Assembly (NCBI RefSeq): GCF_000971255.1
Contig: NZ_BBMC01000002.1
Span: 1 to 64,000, forward strand
Direction: 5' to 3'
Source of the DNA: Demequina rhizosphaerae
Lineage (GTDB): Bacteria; Actinomycetota; Actinomycetes; Actinomycetales; Demequinaceae
DNA length: 64,000 bases
A program made the translations under genes and the position numbers. This document shows positions 16,840 to 26,846 of the stretch, in pieces. The number at the start of each line of letters is the position of its first letter. The first letter of the stretch is position 1. The notes beneath the pieces were generated by a model. That model had not been told where the DNA came from, did no database searches, and worked only from the letters and a program-made list of their open reading frames with translations.

Positions 16840-18618
16840 CTACCGGGTAGGACCGCCGCCTCCGGAGCCCAGGGCCGCGCGGGCGCGGTCGGTCAGCGTG
16901 TCGACCAGCTGCGCGCGCCACGCGGTCCACACCTTCGGGCCGGCCGCCTTCGAGTCGGCCTCGGTGAGGGTGCGGAGGATCTCGAGCAGGTCGGCACGAT
17001 GCTCGACGGCGTCGAGCAGCGCCGCGACCGTGGCCGGGTCCTCCGGGTCCTTCGTGGTGGCGAGCACGGACAGCGTGAGGTGCTCGCGGACGAGCAGCTC
17101 GAGGTCGTGCGCGGTGCCCTCGGACAGGCCGATGCGCGCCGCCATCGCGGGGATGAGCGCGGCGCCGTCCTTCGAGTGGTCGGTGGCGCCCGCACGCTTG
17201 CCGATGTCGTGCACGAGCGCGGCGAGGTGGAGCAGGTCGGAACGGTGCGCGCCGCGCCGGTGCTTCGCGGCGATGGTGACGGTCTCGAGCATGTGGCGGT
17301 CGACCGTGTAGAGGTGGATGGGACTGCGCTGCGGGCGGTTGCGGACGCCGGCCCACTCGGGGATCCAGCGGACCGTGAGGCCGTGCAGATCCATGGCCTC
17401 CCACACGGCGACGAGGTGCGCGCTGCCGCGCAGCAGGTCCCGCAGGTACGTGCGGGCCTCCTTGGGCCACGGCTCGGGCAGGTCCGGGCAGCGCTGGAGG
17501 GAGTCCAGCAGGGTGGGCGTGAACGTGAGACCCGTGGTCGCGGCGCTGGCGGCGGCGCGCAGCGGGAGCAGCGCATCGTCCTCGGCGACGTACCCGGGGG
17601 CGAGCGCGAGCTCGCCGTCGACGTCGATGAGGCCCTCGGCCACCTTGACGTGGCGGGGCGCGGCCGCGCGGCGGCGCGCGAGGAAGGCGCGCGAGCCGAC
17701 GCCGGAGCGCTCGAGCGCGCGGCGGGCGCCGCGCTCGGTGGTGTCGAGCGCGAACGCGACGGTGCGGCCGGCCTCGCCGATCGCGGCGAGCAGCTCGTCC
17801 GGGTCGTCGAAGCCGAGGCGCTCCGCGACCTCGGGCGCGACGTGGCGGCCGAGCACGTTGACGTTGCGGCCGGTCTCCATCTGGAGCGCGTCGCGCACGT
17901 CGAGCAGCAGCTCGCCGGCCGCGTCGACCGCGCCGTGCGGGCGGTCGGTGAGCCAGGTCGCGGACAGCGCGGTGAGGCTGACGTAGTCGCGCAGGCCGCC
18001 GCGGGCCTCCTTGAGGTGCGGCTCGATGAGGTAGGCCAGCTCGCCGTGGCGCTCCGCGCGGGCGCGGGAGGCGGCGAGCAGGTCGGGCAGGCGCTTGCGC
18101 GCGGCGGCGCGCCAGTCCTGGTAGATGTGCGTCCGGGCCTGCAGCAGGAGCTGCTCGTCGCCCGCGACGAGGTGGAGGTCGAGCAGGCCGGCGGCGGCCG
18201 CGAGGTCCTTCGAGGCGACCTGGCGGCACTCCGTCAGGGTGCGCATCGAGTGGTCGAGCTCGAGGCCCGCGTCCCAGATCGGGTACCACAGGCGCTGCGC
18301 GAGGTCCGCGACGGCGTCCTTCTTCAGGGTCGAGCCGTCGTGCAGGATCACGAGGTCGAGGTCCGACGCGGGGCCCGCGTCGCCGCGGCCCACCGAGCCG
18401 ACGGCGCCGAAGGCGACGCCCTCGCGCAGACCATCGGAATGGTCGTCCCAGTGCTCCTTGAGGTGCGCGAACACGAAGTCCGCCATCGCCTGGCGTCGCT
18501 GGCGGCCGGGCAGCCCGGACGCGGCCAGCTCCTCGGCGCGCTCTCTCCTCAGACGCTTGAGGTCCCGCACCCCACGGGGGTGCGGGACCTCAGCGCGGGA
18601 GCCTTCACGGCTCTCCAT
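16840..18618 (-). CDS. glnD: PII uridylyl/adenylyltransferase-like GlnD lacking ACT domains
   Basis: 592 residues. The nucleotidyltransferase core [19 protein letters not shown] (about 72-91) and the HD domain ([15 protein letters not shown], about 450) are present. The protein ends about 140 residues after the HD motif, so the two C-terminal ACT domains that sense glutamine in typical GlnD (about 800 residues or more) are absent. ffh starts 29 nt later, so this is not a window or frameshift effect. It modifies PII in response to nitrogen status. The start is uncertain: ATG 18618 or GTG 18570, since a strong hairpin lies between them. Confidence 0.85.
   Translation of the reverse strand: MESREGSRAEVPHPRGVRDLKRLRRERAEELAASGLPGRQRRQAMADFVFAHLKEHWDDHSDGLREGVAFGAVGSVGRGDAGPASDLDLVILHDGSTLKKDAVADLAQRLWYPIWDAGLELDHSMRTLTECRQVASKDLAAAAGLLDLHLVAGDEQLLLQARTHIYQDWRAAARKRLPDLLAASRARAERHGELAYLIEPHLKEARGGLRDYVSLTALSATWLTDRPHGAVDAAGELLLDVRDALQMETGRNVNVLGRHVAPEVAERLGFDDPDELLAAIGEAGRTVAFALDTTERGARRALERSGVGSRAFLARRRAAAPRHVKVAEGLIDVDGELALAPGYVAEDDALLPLRAAASAATTGLTFTPTLLDSLQRCPDLPEPWPKEARTYLRDLLRGSAHLVAVWEAMDLHGLTVRWIPEWAGVRNRPQRSPIHLYTVDRHMLETVTIAAKHRRGAHRSDLLHLAALVHDIGKRAGATDHSKDGAALIPAMAARIGLSEGTAHDLELLVREHLTLSVLATTKDPEDPATVAALLDAVEHRADLLEILRTLTEADSKAAGPKVWTAWRAQLVDTLTDRARAALGSGGGGPTR
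18558..18592 (-). terminator. Perfect 16-bp hairpin at the glnB/glnD junction
   Basis: Arms 18558-18573 and 18577-18592 are exact complements (TGAGGTCCCGCACCCC) with a 3-nt loop. It lies inside the first codons of the annotated glnD or, if GTG 18570 is the true start, around it. It could attenuate transcription into glnD-ffh or hide the glnD start. No U-tract follows. Confidence 0.6.
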
Positions 18619-18638
18619 ATGTCTGGCGGTCTCCCTGC

Positions 18639-18980
<342 letters not shown>

Positions 18981-20264
18981 TTACACAGCCTCCTCGTAAG
19001 CGGTCTCGCCGTGCTCGGCGAGGTCGATGCCCTGCACCTCGACATCCTCGCTCACGCGAAGACCGATCGTGTACTTGATGGCCAGACCGATGAGCAGCGT
19101 CATGATGGCCGAGTAGACGATCGTGATCGCCGCGGCAGCAGCCTGGACGCCGAGCAGGGTCACGCCACCACCGTAGAACAGACCGGCGTCACCGTTGATG
19201 GTGCCCGAGGCGACGAGGCCGATGGCCAGGGTGCCCCAGAGGCCCGAGACGAGGTGGACGCCCACGACGTCGAGCGAGTCGTCGTAGCCGAACTTGTACT
19301 TGAGGCCGACCGCGAGGGCCGAGAGGACACCGGCGAAGAAGCCGATGACGATGGCGCCCCAGGTGTCGACCGACGCGCACGACGGGGTGATGGCGACGAG
19401 ACCGGCGACCACACCGGAGGCGGCGCCGAGCGAGGTGGCCTTGCCGTCGCGGATCTTCTCCGTGAGCAGCCAGCCGAGCATCGCGATGGCGGTCGCGGTG
19501 GTGGTGTTGACCCACGCGAGGGCCGCGTAGCCGTCGGCGGCGAACGCCGAACCGGCGTTGAAGCCGAACCAGCCGAACCACAGGAGGGCCGCGCCGAGCA
19601 TGACGAACGGCAGGTTGTGGGGCTTGAAGGGCTCCTTGCCGAAGCCCTTGCGGATGCCGAGCAGGAGAGCAAGCACGAGGCCGGCCACACCGGCGTTGAT
19701 GTGGACGACGGTACCGCCGGCGAAGTCGTACGGGCCGGGCAGGTCCGCGAAGAGCGGGCCGCCGCCGCCGAGGAGGGCGTCGAAGCCCTCACCGTTGGTG
19801 CCGGTGCCCCAGACCCAGTGCGACACGGGGCCGTACACGAGGACGACCCAGATGAAGGCGAACGTCAGCCAGGCGGAGAACTTCATGCGGTCCGCGACCG
19901 AGCCGGAGATCAGCGCGACGGTGATGATGGCGAAGGTGGCGCCGAAGCCCGCCGAGATCAGCGAGATCGGGTCCTCCGCGTAGTTGTTGACGACGTCGAT
20001 CATGCCGAAGTTCGAGAACGGCTCGCCGAACAGGTTGTTCACCGTCGGGCCGGCCGAGATCGAGTAGCCGAACAGCACCCACGCGAGCATGCCCACCGCG
20101 AGGGAGCCGAAGCTCATCATCATCATGTTCAGGACGGACTTGCTGCGCGACATGCCGCCGTAGAAGAACGCCAGGGCAGGCGTCATCAGCAGCACCAGCG
20201 AAGCCGACACGAGGAGCCAGCCGAGGGCCCCCACTCCGTCGGCGTATGCCATTGCGTCTTCCAT
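18981..20264 (-). CDS. amtB: Ammonium transporter
   Basis: 427 residues, 11 membrane helices, trimeric ammonium channel. Family features: FFYGGMSRSKSVLN near the N-terminus, DFAGGTVVHINAGVAGL with the first pore histidine (about residue 168), and DVVGVHLVSGLWGT with the second (about 320). ATG 20264 is preceded by AGGAGAG. First gene of the amtB-glnB-glnD unit with a GlnR-type box upstream. Confidence 0.95.
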   Translation of the reverse strand: MEDAMAYADGVGALGWLLVSASLVLLMTPALAFFYGGMSRSKSVLNMMMMSFGSLAVGMLAWVLFGYSISAGPTVNNLFGEPFSNFGMIDVVNNYAEDPISLISAGFGATFAIITVALISGSVADRMKFSAWLTFAFIWVVLVYGPVSHWVWGTGTNGEGFDALLGGGGPLFADLPGPYDFAGGTVVHINAGVAGLVLALLLGIRKGFGKEPFKPHNLPFVMLGAALLWFGWFGFNAGSAFAADGYAALAWVNTTTATAIAMLGWLLTEKIRDGKATSLGAASGVVAGLVAITPSCASVDTWGAIVIGFFAGVLSALAVGLKYKFGYDDSLDVVGVHLVSGLWGTLAIGLVASGTINGDAGLFYGGGVTLLGVQAAAAAITIVYSAIMTLLIGLAIKYTIGLRVSEDVEVQGIDLAEHGETAYEEAV

Positions 20265-20284
20265 TGGTTTGTCTCTCCTTTTCG

Positions 20285-20300
20285 CTAGCCATCCGGCTAG
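20285..20300 (-). promoter_or_regulatory. Small hairpin in the amtB leader
   Basis: CTAGCC-ATCC-GGCTAG forms a 6-bp stem just upstream of the amtB ribosome site. It could modulate translation or be incidental. Confidence 0.3.
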
Positions 20301-20347
20301 TCACCCAAGAGACTTCCGCAACGTTGTTAAACCTGGACGACCCCCAT

Positions 20348-20363
20348 GTTTCCGAACGGTTAC
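20348..20363 (-). promoter_or_regulatory. GlnR-type nitrogen regulation box upstream of amtB
   Basis: On the minus strand GTAAC-N6-GAAAC (20363 to 20348) matches the actinobacterial GlnR half-box GTnAC-N6-GAAAC. The next 16 nt toward the gene give only a degenerate second copy (GTCGT-N6-TTAAC). This agrees with activation of amtB-glnB-glnD in nitrogen limitation. Confidence 0.65.
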
Positions 20364-20454
20364 ATCGGCCGGGCGCACGTAAAAGGTGCGTTGCGCAAAC
20401 GGACAAGCCGGGTGCCAGGGGTGTCGGGGCGCCCCCGCGCGGGTCCGCGGCGCG

Positions 20455-21591
20455 CTACTCCCCCAGCAGCGAGTCGACGAAGCCGGCGGGGTCGAAGGGC
20501 GCGAGGTCGTCCGCGCCCTCCCCGAGGCCGACGAACTTCACGGGCACGCCGAGCTCGCCCTGGACGGCGAGCACGATGCCGCCCTTGGCGGTGCCGTCGA
20601 GCTTGGTGAGGACGATGCCGGTGAGCGGGGCGACCTGGCCGAACACGCGCGCCTGGGTGAGGCCGTTCTGCCCGGTGGTCGCGTCGAGCACGAGCAGCAC
20701 CTCCTTGGGCGGGCTCACCTTCGATACGACGCGGACGATCTTGCCGAGCTCGTCCATGAGGCCCTGCTTGTTCTGCAGGCGCCCGGCGGTGTCGACGAGC
20801 AGCACCTCGGCGGCGTCGGTGCGCGCGCGGTCGGCGGCCTCGTACGCGACGGAGGCCGGGTCCGCGCCGTCGACGTGCGCGCGCACGACGGGCACGCCCA
20901 CGCGGGCGCCCCACGTCTCGAGCTGGTCCGCGGCGGCGGCACGGAACGTGTCCGCCGCGCCGAGCACGACGGTGCGGTCCTCGGCGACCAGGACGCGGGC
21001 GAGCTTGCCGACCGTGGTGGTCTTGCCCACGCCGTTGACGCCCACGACGATCGCGCTGTGCAGCTCGCCGTCGCCCGGCGCTCCGAGCGCGAGCGAGCGG
21101 TCGAGGGCCGGGTCGACGACGTCGAGGAGCGCGGCGCGCAGCAGCGCGCGCGGGTCGCCGTCGGGCTCCGCCTTGAGGCGCGCCTTGAGGTCGGCGAGGA
21201 GCTCGTCGGTCGCGGCGGCGCCGACGTCCGCCATGAGGAGGGTCTCCTCGAGCTCGTCCCAGTCGTCCTGCGACAGCGCGCCGCGGCGGAAGATCGCGAG
21301 CAGCGACTGCCCGAACGTGGTGCCGACGCGTCGACGCAGGCGGCCGAAGCGATGGTCGACCGCCTCGGGCGTCTCGACCGCCTCGACGGTCTCCTCGGGG
21401 GCCTCCGCCTCCTCGACGGTCGGCGCGGCGGTGGCCGCCGCATCGTCCCGACGCGGGGGCGCCTCGCGCGGCGGCGCCTGCCGGTTCCTGCCGATGAGGG
21501 CGGCGCCCACGCCGCCGATCACCACGAGGCCGGCGACGATGGTCACCAGGAGGTCGCTGTCACCAGGGATCCATGAGATGTCCACGGGCAC
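20455..21591 (-). CDS. ftsY: Signal recognition particle receptor FtsY
   Basis: 378 residues. An N-terminal membrane helix (about 12-33) and an acidic/Ala linker precede the NG domain. GTPase motifs: GVNGVGKTTTVGKL (about 185), DTAGRLQNK, TKLDGTAKGG, and the C-terminal GLGEGADDLAPFD. It receives Ffh-ribosome complexes at the membrane. GTG start at 21591. The linker DDA is encoded by the 10-mer copy at 21439. Confidence 0.95.
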   Translation of the reverse strand: MPVDISWIPGDSDLLVTIVAGLVVIGGVGAALIGRNRQAPPREAPPRRDDAAATAAPTVEEAEAPEETVEAVETPEAVDHRFGRLRRRVGTTFGQSLLAIFRRGALSQDDWDELEETLLMADVGAAATDELLADLKARLKAEPDGDPRALLRAALLDVVDPALDRSLALGAPGDGELHSAIVVGVNGVGKTTTVGKLARVLVAEDRTVVLGAADTFRAAAADQLETWGARVGVPVVRAHVDGADPASVAYEAADRARTDAAEVLLVDTAGRLQNKQGLMDELGKIVRVVSKVSPPKEVLLVLDATTGQNGLTQARVFGQVAPLTGIVLTKLDGTAKGGIVLAVQGELGVPVKFVGLGEGADDLAPFDPAGFVDSLLGE

Positions 21592-21638
21592 AGTCTGTCA
21601 GGTCGACCGGCGGGACGTCGCCGGGCCTGCGGGAGTCG

Positions 21639-21911
21639 TCAGGCGCGGTGGCGTGCGGGCTGGTGCGGGGCGCGCATCGTGACGATCGGGAGGGACGTGG
21701 TCTCGCGGCCCAGCTCGCCCACGACGTCGAGGGTCGACTCGGGGCGCTCGATCTCGTCGAACAGGTGCTCGCGGACCGGGCGGCGCTCCTCGGCGCCCAG
21801 CAGGATCCGCACGACGCGGCGGCCGCGCCCCTCGCTCGCGAAGGCGGCCACGAACACGATGGCGGCGATGAGCCCGCCCACCACCAGCGTCTGCACCATG
21901 TAGCTGAACAT
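21639..21911 (-). CDS. Small hypothetical membrane protein
   Basis: 90 residues: one N-terminal helix (about 5-28) followed by a soluble, charged part (RRVVRILLGAEERRPVREHLFDEIER). The ATG at 21911 was chosen because GGGGAG precedes it and the helix starts there. It lies between smc and ftsY, 47 nt before the ftsY start. Not recognised. Confidence 0.6.
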   Translation of the reverse strand: MFSYMVQTLVVGGLIAAIVFVAAFASEGRGRRVVRILLGAEERRPVREHLFDEIERPESTLDVVGELGRETTSLPIVTMRAPHQPARHRA

Positions 21912-22073
21912 GCGTCGCTCCCCACGCCTCGGGCCCGTCGGCCGTCGGCCTTCCTGGCCGGCATCGCGCACCGGACAAGTGATGACAAAAAGGGGCACCA
22001 GGCCCCGCGAGGAGAACGTGCCGGGCGCGGTGGTGTTCCCGATCCGCCGCCGATGGGCGGTCTGCCAGGGCCG

Positions 22074-25000
22074 TCAGGCGGCGTCGTCGTCGCGCAGGCG
22101 CTGGCTGATGACGGTGGTGACGCCGTCGCCGCGCATCGTCACGCCGTAGAGCGCGTCCGCGATCTCCATGGTGCGCTTCTGGTGCGTGATGACGATGAGC
22201 TGGGAGTCCTCCTGCAGCTCGCGGAAGATCTCGAGCAGGCGGCCCAGGTTGACGTCGTCCAGGGCGGCCTCGACCTCGTCCATGACGTAGAAGGGGCTGG
22301 GGCGGGCCTTGAAGATCGACACGAGCAGCGCGACCGCGGTGAGCGAGCGCTCGCCGCCGGACAGCAGCGACAGGCGCTTGACCTTCTTGCCCGCGGGACG
22401 CGCCTCGACCTCGATGCCGGTGGTGAGCATGTTGGCCGGGTCGGTGAGCACGAGCTTGCCCTCGCCGCCCGGGAACAGGCGCGGGAAGACGCGGTCGAAC
22501 TGCGCGGCGGTGTCCGCGAAGGCCTCCGCGAAGATCACCTCGACCCGCTCGTCGATCTCCTTGACGATGGTGAGGAGGTCCTCGCGCGAGCGCTTGATGT
22601 CCGCGAGCTGGTCGGTGAGGAACTTGTGGCGCTCCTCGAGCGCGGCGAACTCCTCGAGCGCGAGCGGGTTGACTCGGCCCAGCTGGTTCATCGCGCGCTC
22701 GGCCTGGCGCAGGCGCTTCTCCTGCTGCTCGCGGACGTAGGGCGTGGTGGCGGGCTCGGCGTCCTCGCCCTCCCCGTCCTCGGCGCCGGCCACGTCCGCC
22801 GCCTCCGCGCCCCACACGGGGACGCCCAGGTGCGGGCCGAGCTCCTCGACCAGCCGGTCGGGGTCCATGCCGAGCTCGTCGACCGCGCGCTGGCGCAGCT
22901 GCTCGAGGCGCACGTTCTGCTCGGCGCGGGCGACCTCGTCGCGGTGGGCGTCGTCGGTGAGGCGCGCATGCTCGGTGGACAGCTCGTCGACGCTGCGGCG
23001 CACCTCGGCGAGCTTGCCGGTGCGCTCGGAGCGCTCGGCCTCGACGGCGGCACGCTTGTCGTCGGCGTGCTGGACGGAGACGTCGATGAGCGCGATGGCG
23101 TCCTGGCTGCCGGCGATGACCTCGCGCGCGGCCTGGGCCTGGCGCTCGCGCCGGGCCGCGGCGGCCTCGGCACGGGCGCGCGCCTCGCGCTCGGCGACGG
23201 CGGCACGCTCGAGGCTCTCGGCGCGGGCGGCGAGGGCGCGGGCGCGCTCCTCGGAGGTGCGCAGGGCGAGGCGCGCCTCGGTCTCCTTGGCGCGGGCCGT
23301 GCGGGCGTTCGCCTCGTCCTCGTCGCGGCGCTCCTGCGCCTCGCGGGTGTCGGCCTCGAACTGCTCGGGCTCGGCCTGCGCGGCGGCGAGGCGCTCGGTG
23401 AGGCTCGCGAGCTCGTCCTCGTCGGCCTTCATGCGGCCGTGGGCCTGGTCGAGCTGGTCGGTGAAGCGCTCGGCCTCGGCCTTCGCGGCGCGGGCCTGCG
23501 CGCCCAGCTGACCGAGCTGCTCCGCGACGGCGGCCATGCGCGCGTCGGCCTCGTTGAGGCGCGCGAGCGTGCGCTCGTGGAGGCCGCGGGCCTCGGCCTC
23601 GGTGTCCTCGGAGGCGCGCAGCAGCTCCTCGGTGCGCTCGACCTGCGCGGCGGCGACGTCGCGCTTCTCGCGCGCGTCGTCGAAGGCGGCCTGGACGTGG
23701 ATGACGCTCGGCGCGTCCCCGGCGCCGCCCGAGGCGGTGCGGCCGCCGAGCACGTCGCCGCGGCGGGTGACGGCGGTGACCTCGCGATGTGCGGCGACGA
23801 GGGCGCGGGCGGCCGCGAGGTCGTCGACGACGGCGACGCCCGCGACGAGCGAGCGGACCGTCGCGACGAGCGCGGCCGGGCCGTCGACGAGGTCGGTCGC
23901 CCAGCGGGCGCAGGCGGGAAGGTCGACGGCGGGGTTGTCGGCGGCCGCGTCCGGGTCCGCCACGAGGAAGCGGGCCCGGCCGGCGTCCTCGTCGCGCAGC
24001 CAGCGGATGGCGTCGACCGCGTCCTCGACGGAGTCGACCGCGAGGGCGTCCGCGAGCGGGCCGAGCGCGGCCGCCAGGGCGTCCTCCGCATCGTCCCTCA
24101 CCTCGACGAGCGAGGCGACGGTGCCGGTGATGGCGCGCAGGCCGCTCGCGAGGAGCGCGCCGGCGCCGTCCTTGCGGACCAGCGACAGCTCGAGCGCCTC
24201 GCCGCGCGCGGCCCACGAGTCGCGCTCGCGCATCGCGGTGTGGAGGGCGTCCTTGAGCTCGGAGACCGCGGCCTTGGCGCGCTCCCACGCCTCGGTGGCG
24301 GACTCGTGCTGGACGTCGAGGTCCTCCTCCCCTGCGTCGACCGTGGCGACGGAGGTCTCCACGTGCTGGAACTCGGCGTTGGCGTCGTGGGCGCGCTTCT
24401 CGGCGGAGGCGAGCTGCTCCTGGAGGCGGCCGATCTCCGCCTCGCCCGACTCGACGCGCGAGCGCTTGGCGGCCACCTGGCCGGCGAGGCGCGCGACGCC
24501 CTCGCGGCGGTCCGCGACCGAGCGCAGCAGGTTCGCGTGGTGGCGGTCCGACTGGAACGCGCTCTCCTCGGCGTCCTTGCGTGCCTCGATCGCGGCCTCG
24601 AGGTCGGCGGCGGCGGCCTCGACCTCGGCCTCGAGCTCCTGGCGGGCCGCACGGGCGCGCTCGACCTGCTCGTCGAGGTCGACGAGGTCCGTGGGCGGCG
24701 CCTCGCTCTGGGTGCTGCCGAGCATGCGCAGGCGCTCCTCGGCGAGCGTGTGGAGGTTGCGCAGGCGTTCGCGGATGGCGCTGAGGCGGTAGAACGTGTC
24801 GTTCGCGCGGGTGAGCGCGGGGGCGGCTTCGGCGCTCTGGCGCTCGAGGTCGGCGAGCAGCGCGCGGGCGTCGGCGAGGGCCTTCTCGACGGTGTCGCGG
24901 CGCTCGAGCAGCGCGGTCTCGTCGGCCTTGTCCTTGGACATCGACTCGGTGAGCGTGGCGATGTCGTCAGCGAGCAGGCGCGAGCGGGCGTCGCGGACGT

Positions 25001-25661
25001 CGACCTGGATGCGCTGGGCCTGGCGCGCGACCTCGGCCTGCTTGCCCAGCGGGCCGAGCTGGCGGCGGATCTCGCCGGTGAGGTCCTGGACGCGCGTGAG
25101 GTTGGCCTGCATCGAGTCGAGCTTGCGCAGCGCCTTGTCCTTGCGGCGGCGGTGCTTGAGGATGCCGGCGGCCTCCTCGATGAAGTGGCGGCGGTCCTCG
25201 GGGGTGGCGCGCAGCACGGCGTCGAGCTGGCCCTGGCCCACGATGACGTGCATCTCGCGGCCGAGGCCGGAGTCCGACAGCAGCTCCTGGACGTCGAGCA
25301 GGCGGCACGCGGATCCGTTGATCGCGTACTCCGAGCCGCCGCTGCGGAACAGCGTGCGGCTGATCGTCACCTCGGTGTAGTCGATCGGCAGCGCGCCGTC
25401 GGTGTTGTCGATGGTGAGCGAGACCTCGGCGCGGCCGAGCGGCGCGCGGCCCGAGGTGCCGGCGAAGATGACGTCCGCCATCTGGCCGCCGCGCAGCGTC
25501 TTGGCGCCCTGCTCGCCCATGACCCACGCGAGCGCGTCGACAACGTTGGACTTGCCCGACCCGTTCGGGCCGACGACGCACGTGACGCCCGGCTCGAACT
25601 CGAGGGTCGTCGCCGACGCGAAGGACTTGAAGCCTCGCAGCGTCAGCGTCTTGAGATGCAT
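22074..25661 (-). CDS. smc: Chromosome segregation ATPase SMC
   Basis: 1195 residues. Walker A GPNGSGKSN at 31-39, two long coiled coils around a hinge (about 510-660), ABC signature LSGGERSL (about 1098) and Walker B YVMDEVEAALDD. It condenses and organises the chromosome with ScpA/B. A TACACT box at 25669-25674 ends 7 nt before the ATG, suggesting a leaderless mRNA. The coiled coil holds the 10-mer copy at 24087, read as DDA. Confidence 0.97.
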   Translation of the reverse strand: MHLKTLTLRGFKSFASATTLEFEPGVTCVVGPNGSGKSNVVDALAWVMGEQGAKTLRGGQMADVIFAGTSGRAPLGRAEVSLTIDNTDGALPIDYTEVTISRTLFRSGGSEYAINGSACRLLDVQELLSDSGLGREMHVIVGQGQLDAVLRATPEDRRHFIEEAAGILKHRRRKDKALRKLDSMQANLTRVQDLTGEIRRQLGPLGKQAEVARQAQRIQVDVRDARSRLLADDIATLTESMSKDKADETALLERRDTVEKALADARALLADLERQSAEAAPALTRANDTFYRLSAIRERLRNLHTLAEERLRMLGSTQSEAPPTDLVDLDEQVERARAARQELEAEVEAAAADLEAAIEARKDAEESAFQSDRHHANLLRSVADRREGVARLAGQVAAKRSRVESGEAEIGRLQEQLASAEKRAHDANAEFQHVETSVATVDAGEEDLDVQHESATEAWERAKAAVSELKDALHTAMRERDSWAARGEALELSLVRKDGAGALLASGLRAITGTVASLVEVRDDAEDALAAALGPLADALAVDSVEDAVDAIRWLRDEDAGRARFLVADPDAAADNPAVDLPACARWATDLVDGPAALVATVRSLVAGVAVVDDLAAARALVAAHREVTAVTRRGDVLGGRTASGGAGDAPSVIHVQAAFDDAREKRDVAAAQVERTEELLRASEDTEAEARGLHERTLARLNEADARMAAVAEQLGQLGAQARAAKAEAERFTDQLDQAHGRMKADEDELASLTERLAAAQAEPEQFEADTREAQERRDEDEANARTARAKETEARLALRTSEERARALAARAESLERAAVAEREARARAEAAAARRERQAQAAREVIAGSQDAIALIDVSVQHADDKRAAVEAERSERTGKLAEVRRSVDELSTEHARLTDDAHRDEVARAEQNVRLEQLRQRAVDELGMDPDRLVEELGPHLGVPVWGAEAADVAGAEDGEGEDAEPATTPYVREQQEKRLRQAERAMNQLGRVNPLALEEFAALEERHKFLTDQLADIKRSREDLLTIVKEIDERVEVIFAEAFADTAAQFDRVFPRLFPGGEGKLVLTDPANMLTTGIEVEARPAGKKVKRLSLLSGGERSLTAVALLVSIFKARPSPFYVMDEVEAALDDVNLGRLLEIFRELQEDSQLIVITHQKRTMEIADALYGVTMRGDGVTTVISQRLRDDDAA

Positions 25662-25760
25662 GGGTGCGAGTGTAGGGGACGCGCGGGCGTGCTCAGGTGA
25701 GGCGCGAGCGGACACGCCCAGACGGGCATTCTGCCTGGTGGAAGGCCCGCCTACCTGGGC

Positions 25761-26180
25761 TTACAGGCCGGGGAACCAGATCCCGATCTCGCGCTCGGAG
25801 GACTCGGGCGAGTCCGAGCCGTGCACGATGTTGTGGATCACCGGCAGGTCCCACTGGCGCGCGAGGTCGCCGCGGATCGAGCCCGGGGCGGCCGTGGTCG
25901 GGTCCGTGGGGCCCGCCATGACGCGGAAGCCCTCGATGACGCGCTCGCCCTCGGCGACCACCGCGAGCACCGGGCCGGACAGCATGAACTCGACCAGCGG
26001 GTCGTAGAAGGGCTTGCCCACGTGCTCCGCGTAGTGCTCGGCGAGCAGCTCGGGGGTGGCCTGCCGCAGCTCGACGGCGACGAGCGTGTAGCCCTTCGCC
26101 TCGACCCGCCGGAGGACCTCCCCCGACAGGCCGCGCTTCACTCCGTCGGGCTTGACCAGGATGAGGGTGCGTTCCGTCAT
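25761..26180 (-). CDS. ndk: Nucleoside diphosphate kinase
   Basis: 139 residues. The phospho-accepting histidine is in IHNIVHGSDSPESSERE (about residue 118); KPDGVKRG and the GP(T/I)DPTTAAPGSIRGD segment are standard. It equalises nucleoside triphosphate pools. Start ATG 26180, with TAGGCT (26188-26193) 7 nt upstream. The 99 nt between ndk and smc hold nothing recognisable apart from the smc promoter box. Confidence 0.95.
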   Translation of the reverse strand: MTERTLILVKPDGVKRGLSGEVLRRVEAKGYTLVAVELRQATPELLAEHYAEHVGKPFYDPLVEFMLSGPVLAVVAEGERVIEGFRVMAGPTDPTTAAPGSIRGDLARQWDLPVIHNIVHGSDSPESSEREIGIWFPGL

Positions 26181-26309
26181 GGTGGGGAGCCTAGCGGGGG
26201 CCTCGCCGCGGCTGTCCAGGGCTCGCGTCACCTCCGGGGCGGAAAGGGCGGATCACCGGGCCCTGCCGGGTCCGGCGGGGCCGGGACCTCGCCGTGACAG
26301 GATGGACCC

Positions 26310-26819
26310 GTGATCACGATCGACGACTTCGACACGTATCCGGACTTCCCCATCGAGGGGATCCTCTTCTACGACATCGCGCCGATCCTGGCGAGCCCCG
26401 AGCGCTTCCGCGAGGCCTGCATCCAGCTGATGCCCCCGAGCGGCGCGCCCGTCGACATCGTCGCCGGCGTGGACGCGCGCGGCTTCATCTTCGCACCGGT
26501 CGTCGCGCAGACCCTCGACGTCGGCATGGCGATGGTCCGCAAGAAGGGCAAGATGCCCGGCGTCGACCTGCTCGAGTCCTCCGCGGAGATCGAGTACGGC
26601 GCGCGCGACCTCGCCGTCAGCGCCGGCTCGGTCGAGGGCCGCCACGTGCTCGTCATCGACGACGTCCTCGCCACCGGCGGCACCGCCCGCGCAGTCGCGG
26701 AGATGCTCGAGCGCGGCGGCGCGGCGTCGGTGCGCTTCAGCTTCCTCATCGAGATCGGCGAGCTGCCGGGCCGCGACGCGCTCGAGGGCTACGACGTCAC
26801 GTCGGTCGTCACCGTCTGA
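26310..26819 (+). CDS. apt: Adenine phosphoribosyltransferase
   Basis: 169 residues. The PRPP-binding motif VLVIDDVLATGGTA is at about 112-125; FPIEGILFYDI and DARGFIFAPV are typical of APRT. It salvages adenine to AMP. GTG at 26310 follows CAGGATGGACCC, which serves as -10-like box and weak ribosome site together. Lone plus-strand gene among minus-strand genes. An imperfect hairpin (26259-26282) lies upstream. Confidence 0.92.
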   Translation: MITIDDFDTYPDFPIEGILFYDIAPILASPERFREACIQLMPPSGAPVDIVAGVDARGFIFAPVVAQTLDVGMAMVRKKGKMPGVDLLESSAEIEYGARDLAVSAGSVEGRHVLVIDDVLATGGTARAVAEMLERGGAASVRFSFLIEIGELPGRDALEGYDVTSVVTV

Positions 26820-26846
26820 CGGGACGATGCGCGGCGCGCGGCCCGC

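Noticed and set aside
15209..18289. ffh extended to 1026 residues
   Set aside because: The extension is out of frame with glnD, which occupies the same strand; ffh begins at GTG 16810 with its conserved N domain.
21573..25700. Very long open frame on the plus strand opposite smc
   Set aside because: Composition is repetitive Leu/Gly/Arg/Glu without any domain, typical of antisense frames in high-GC genes. smc on the minus strand has all motifs.
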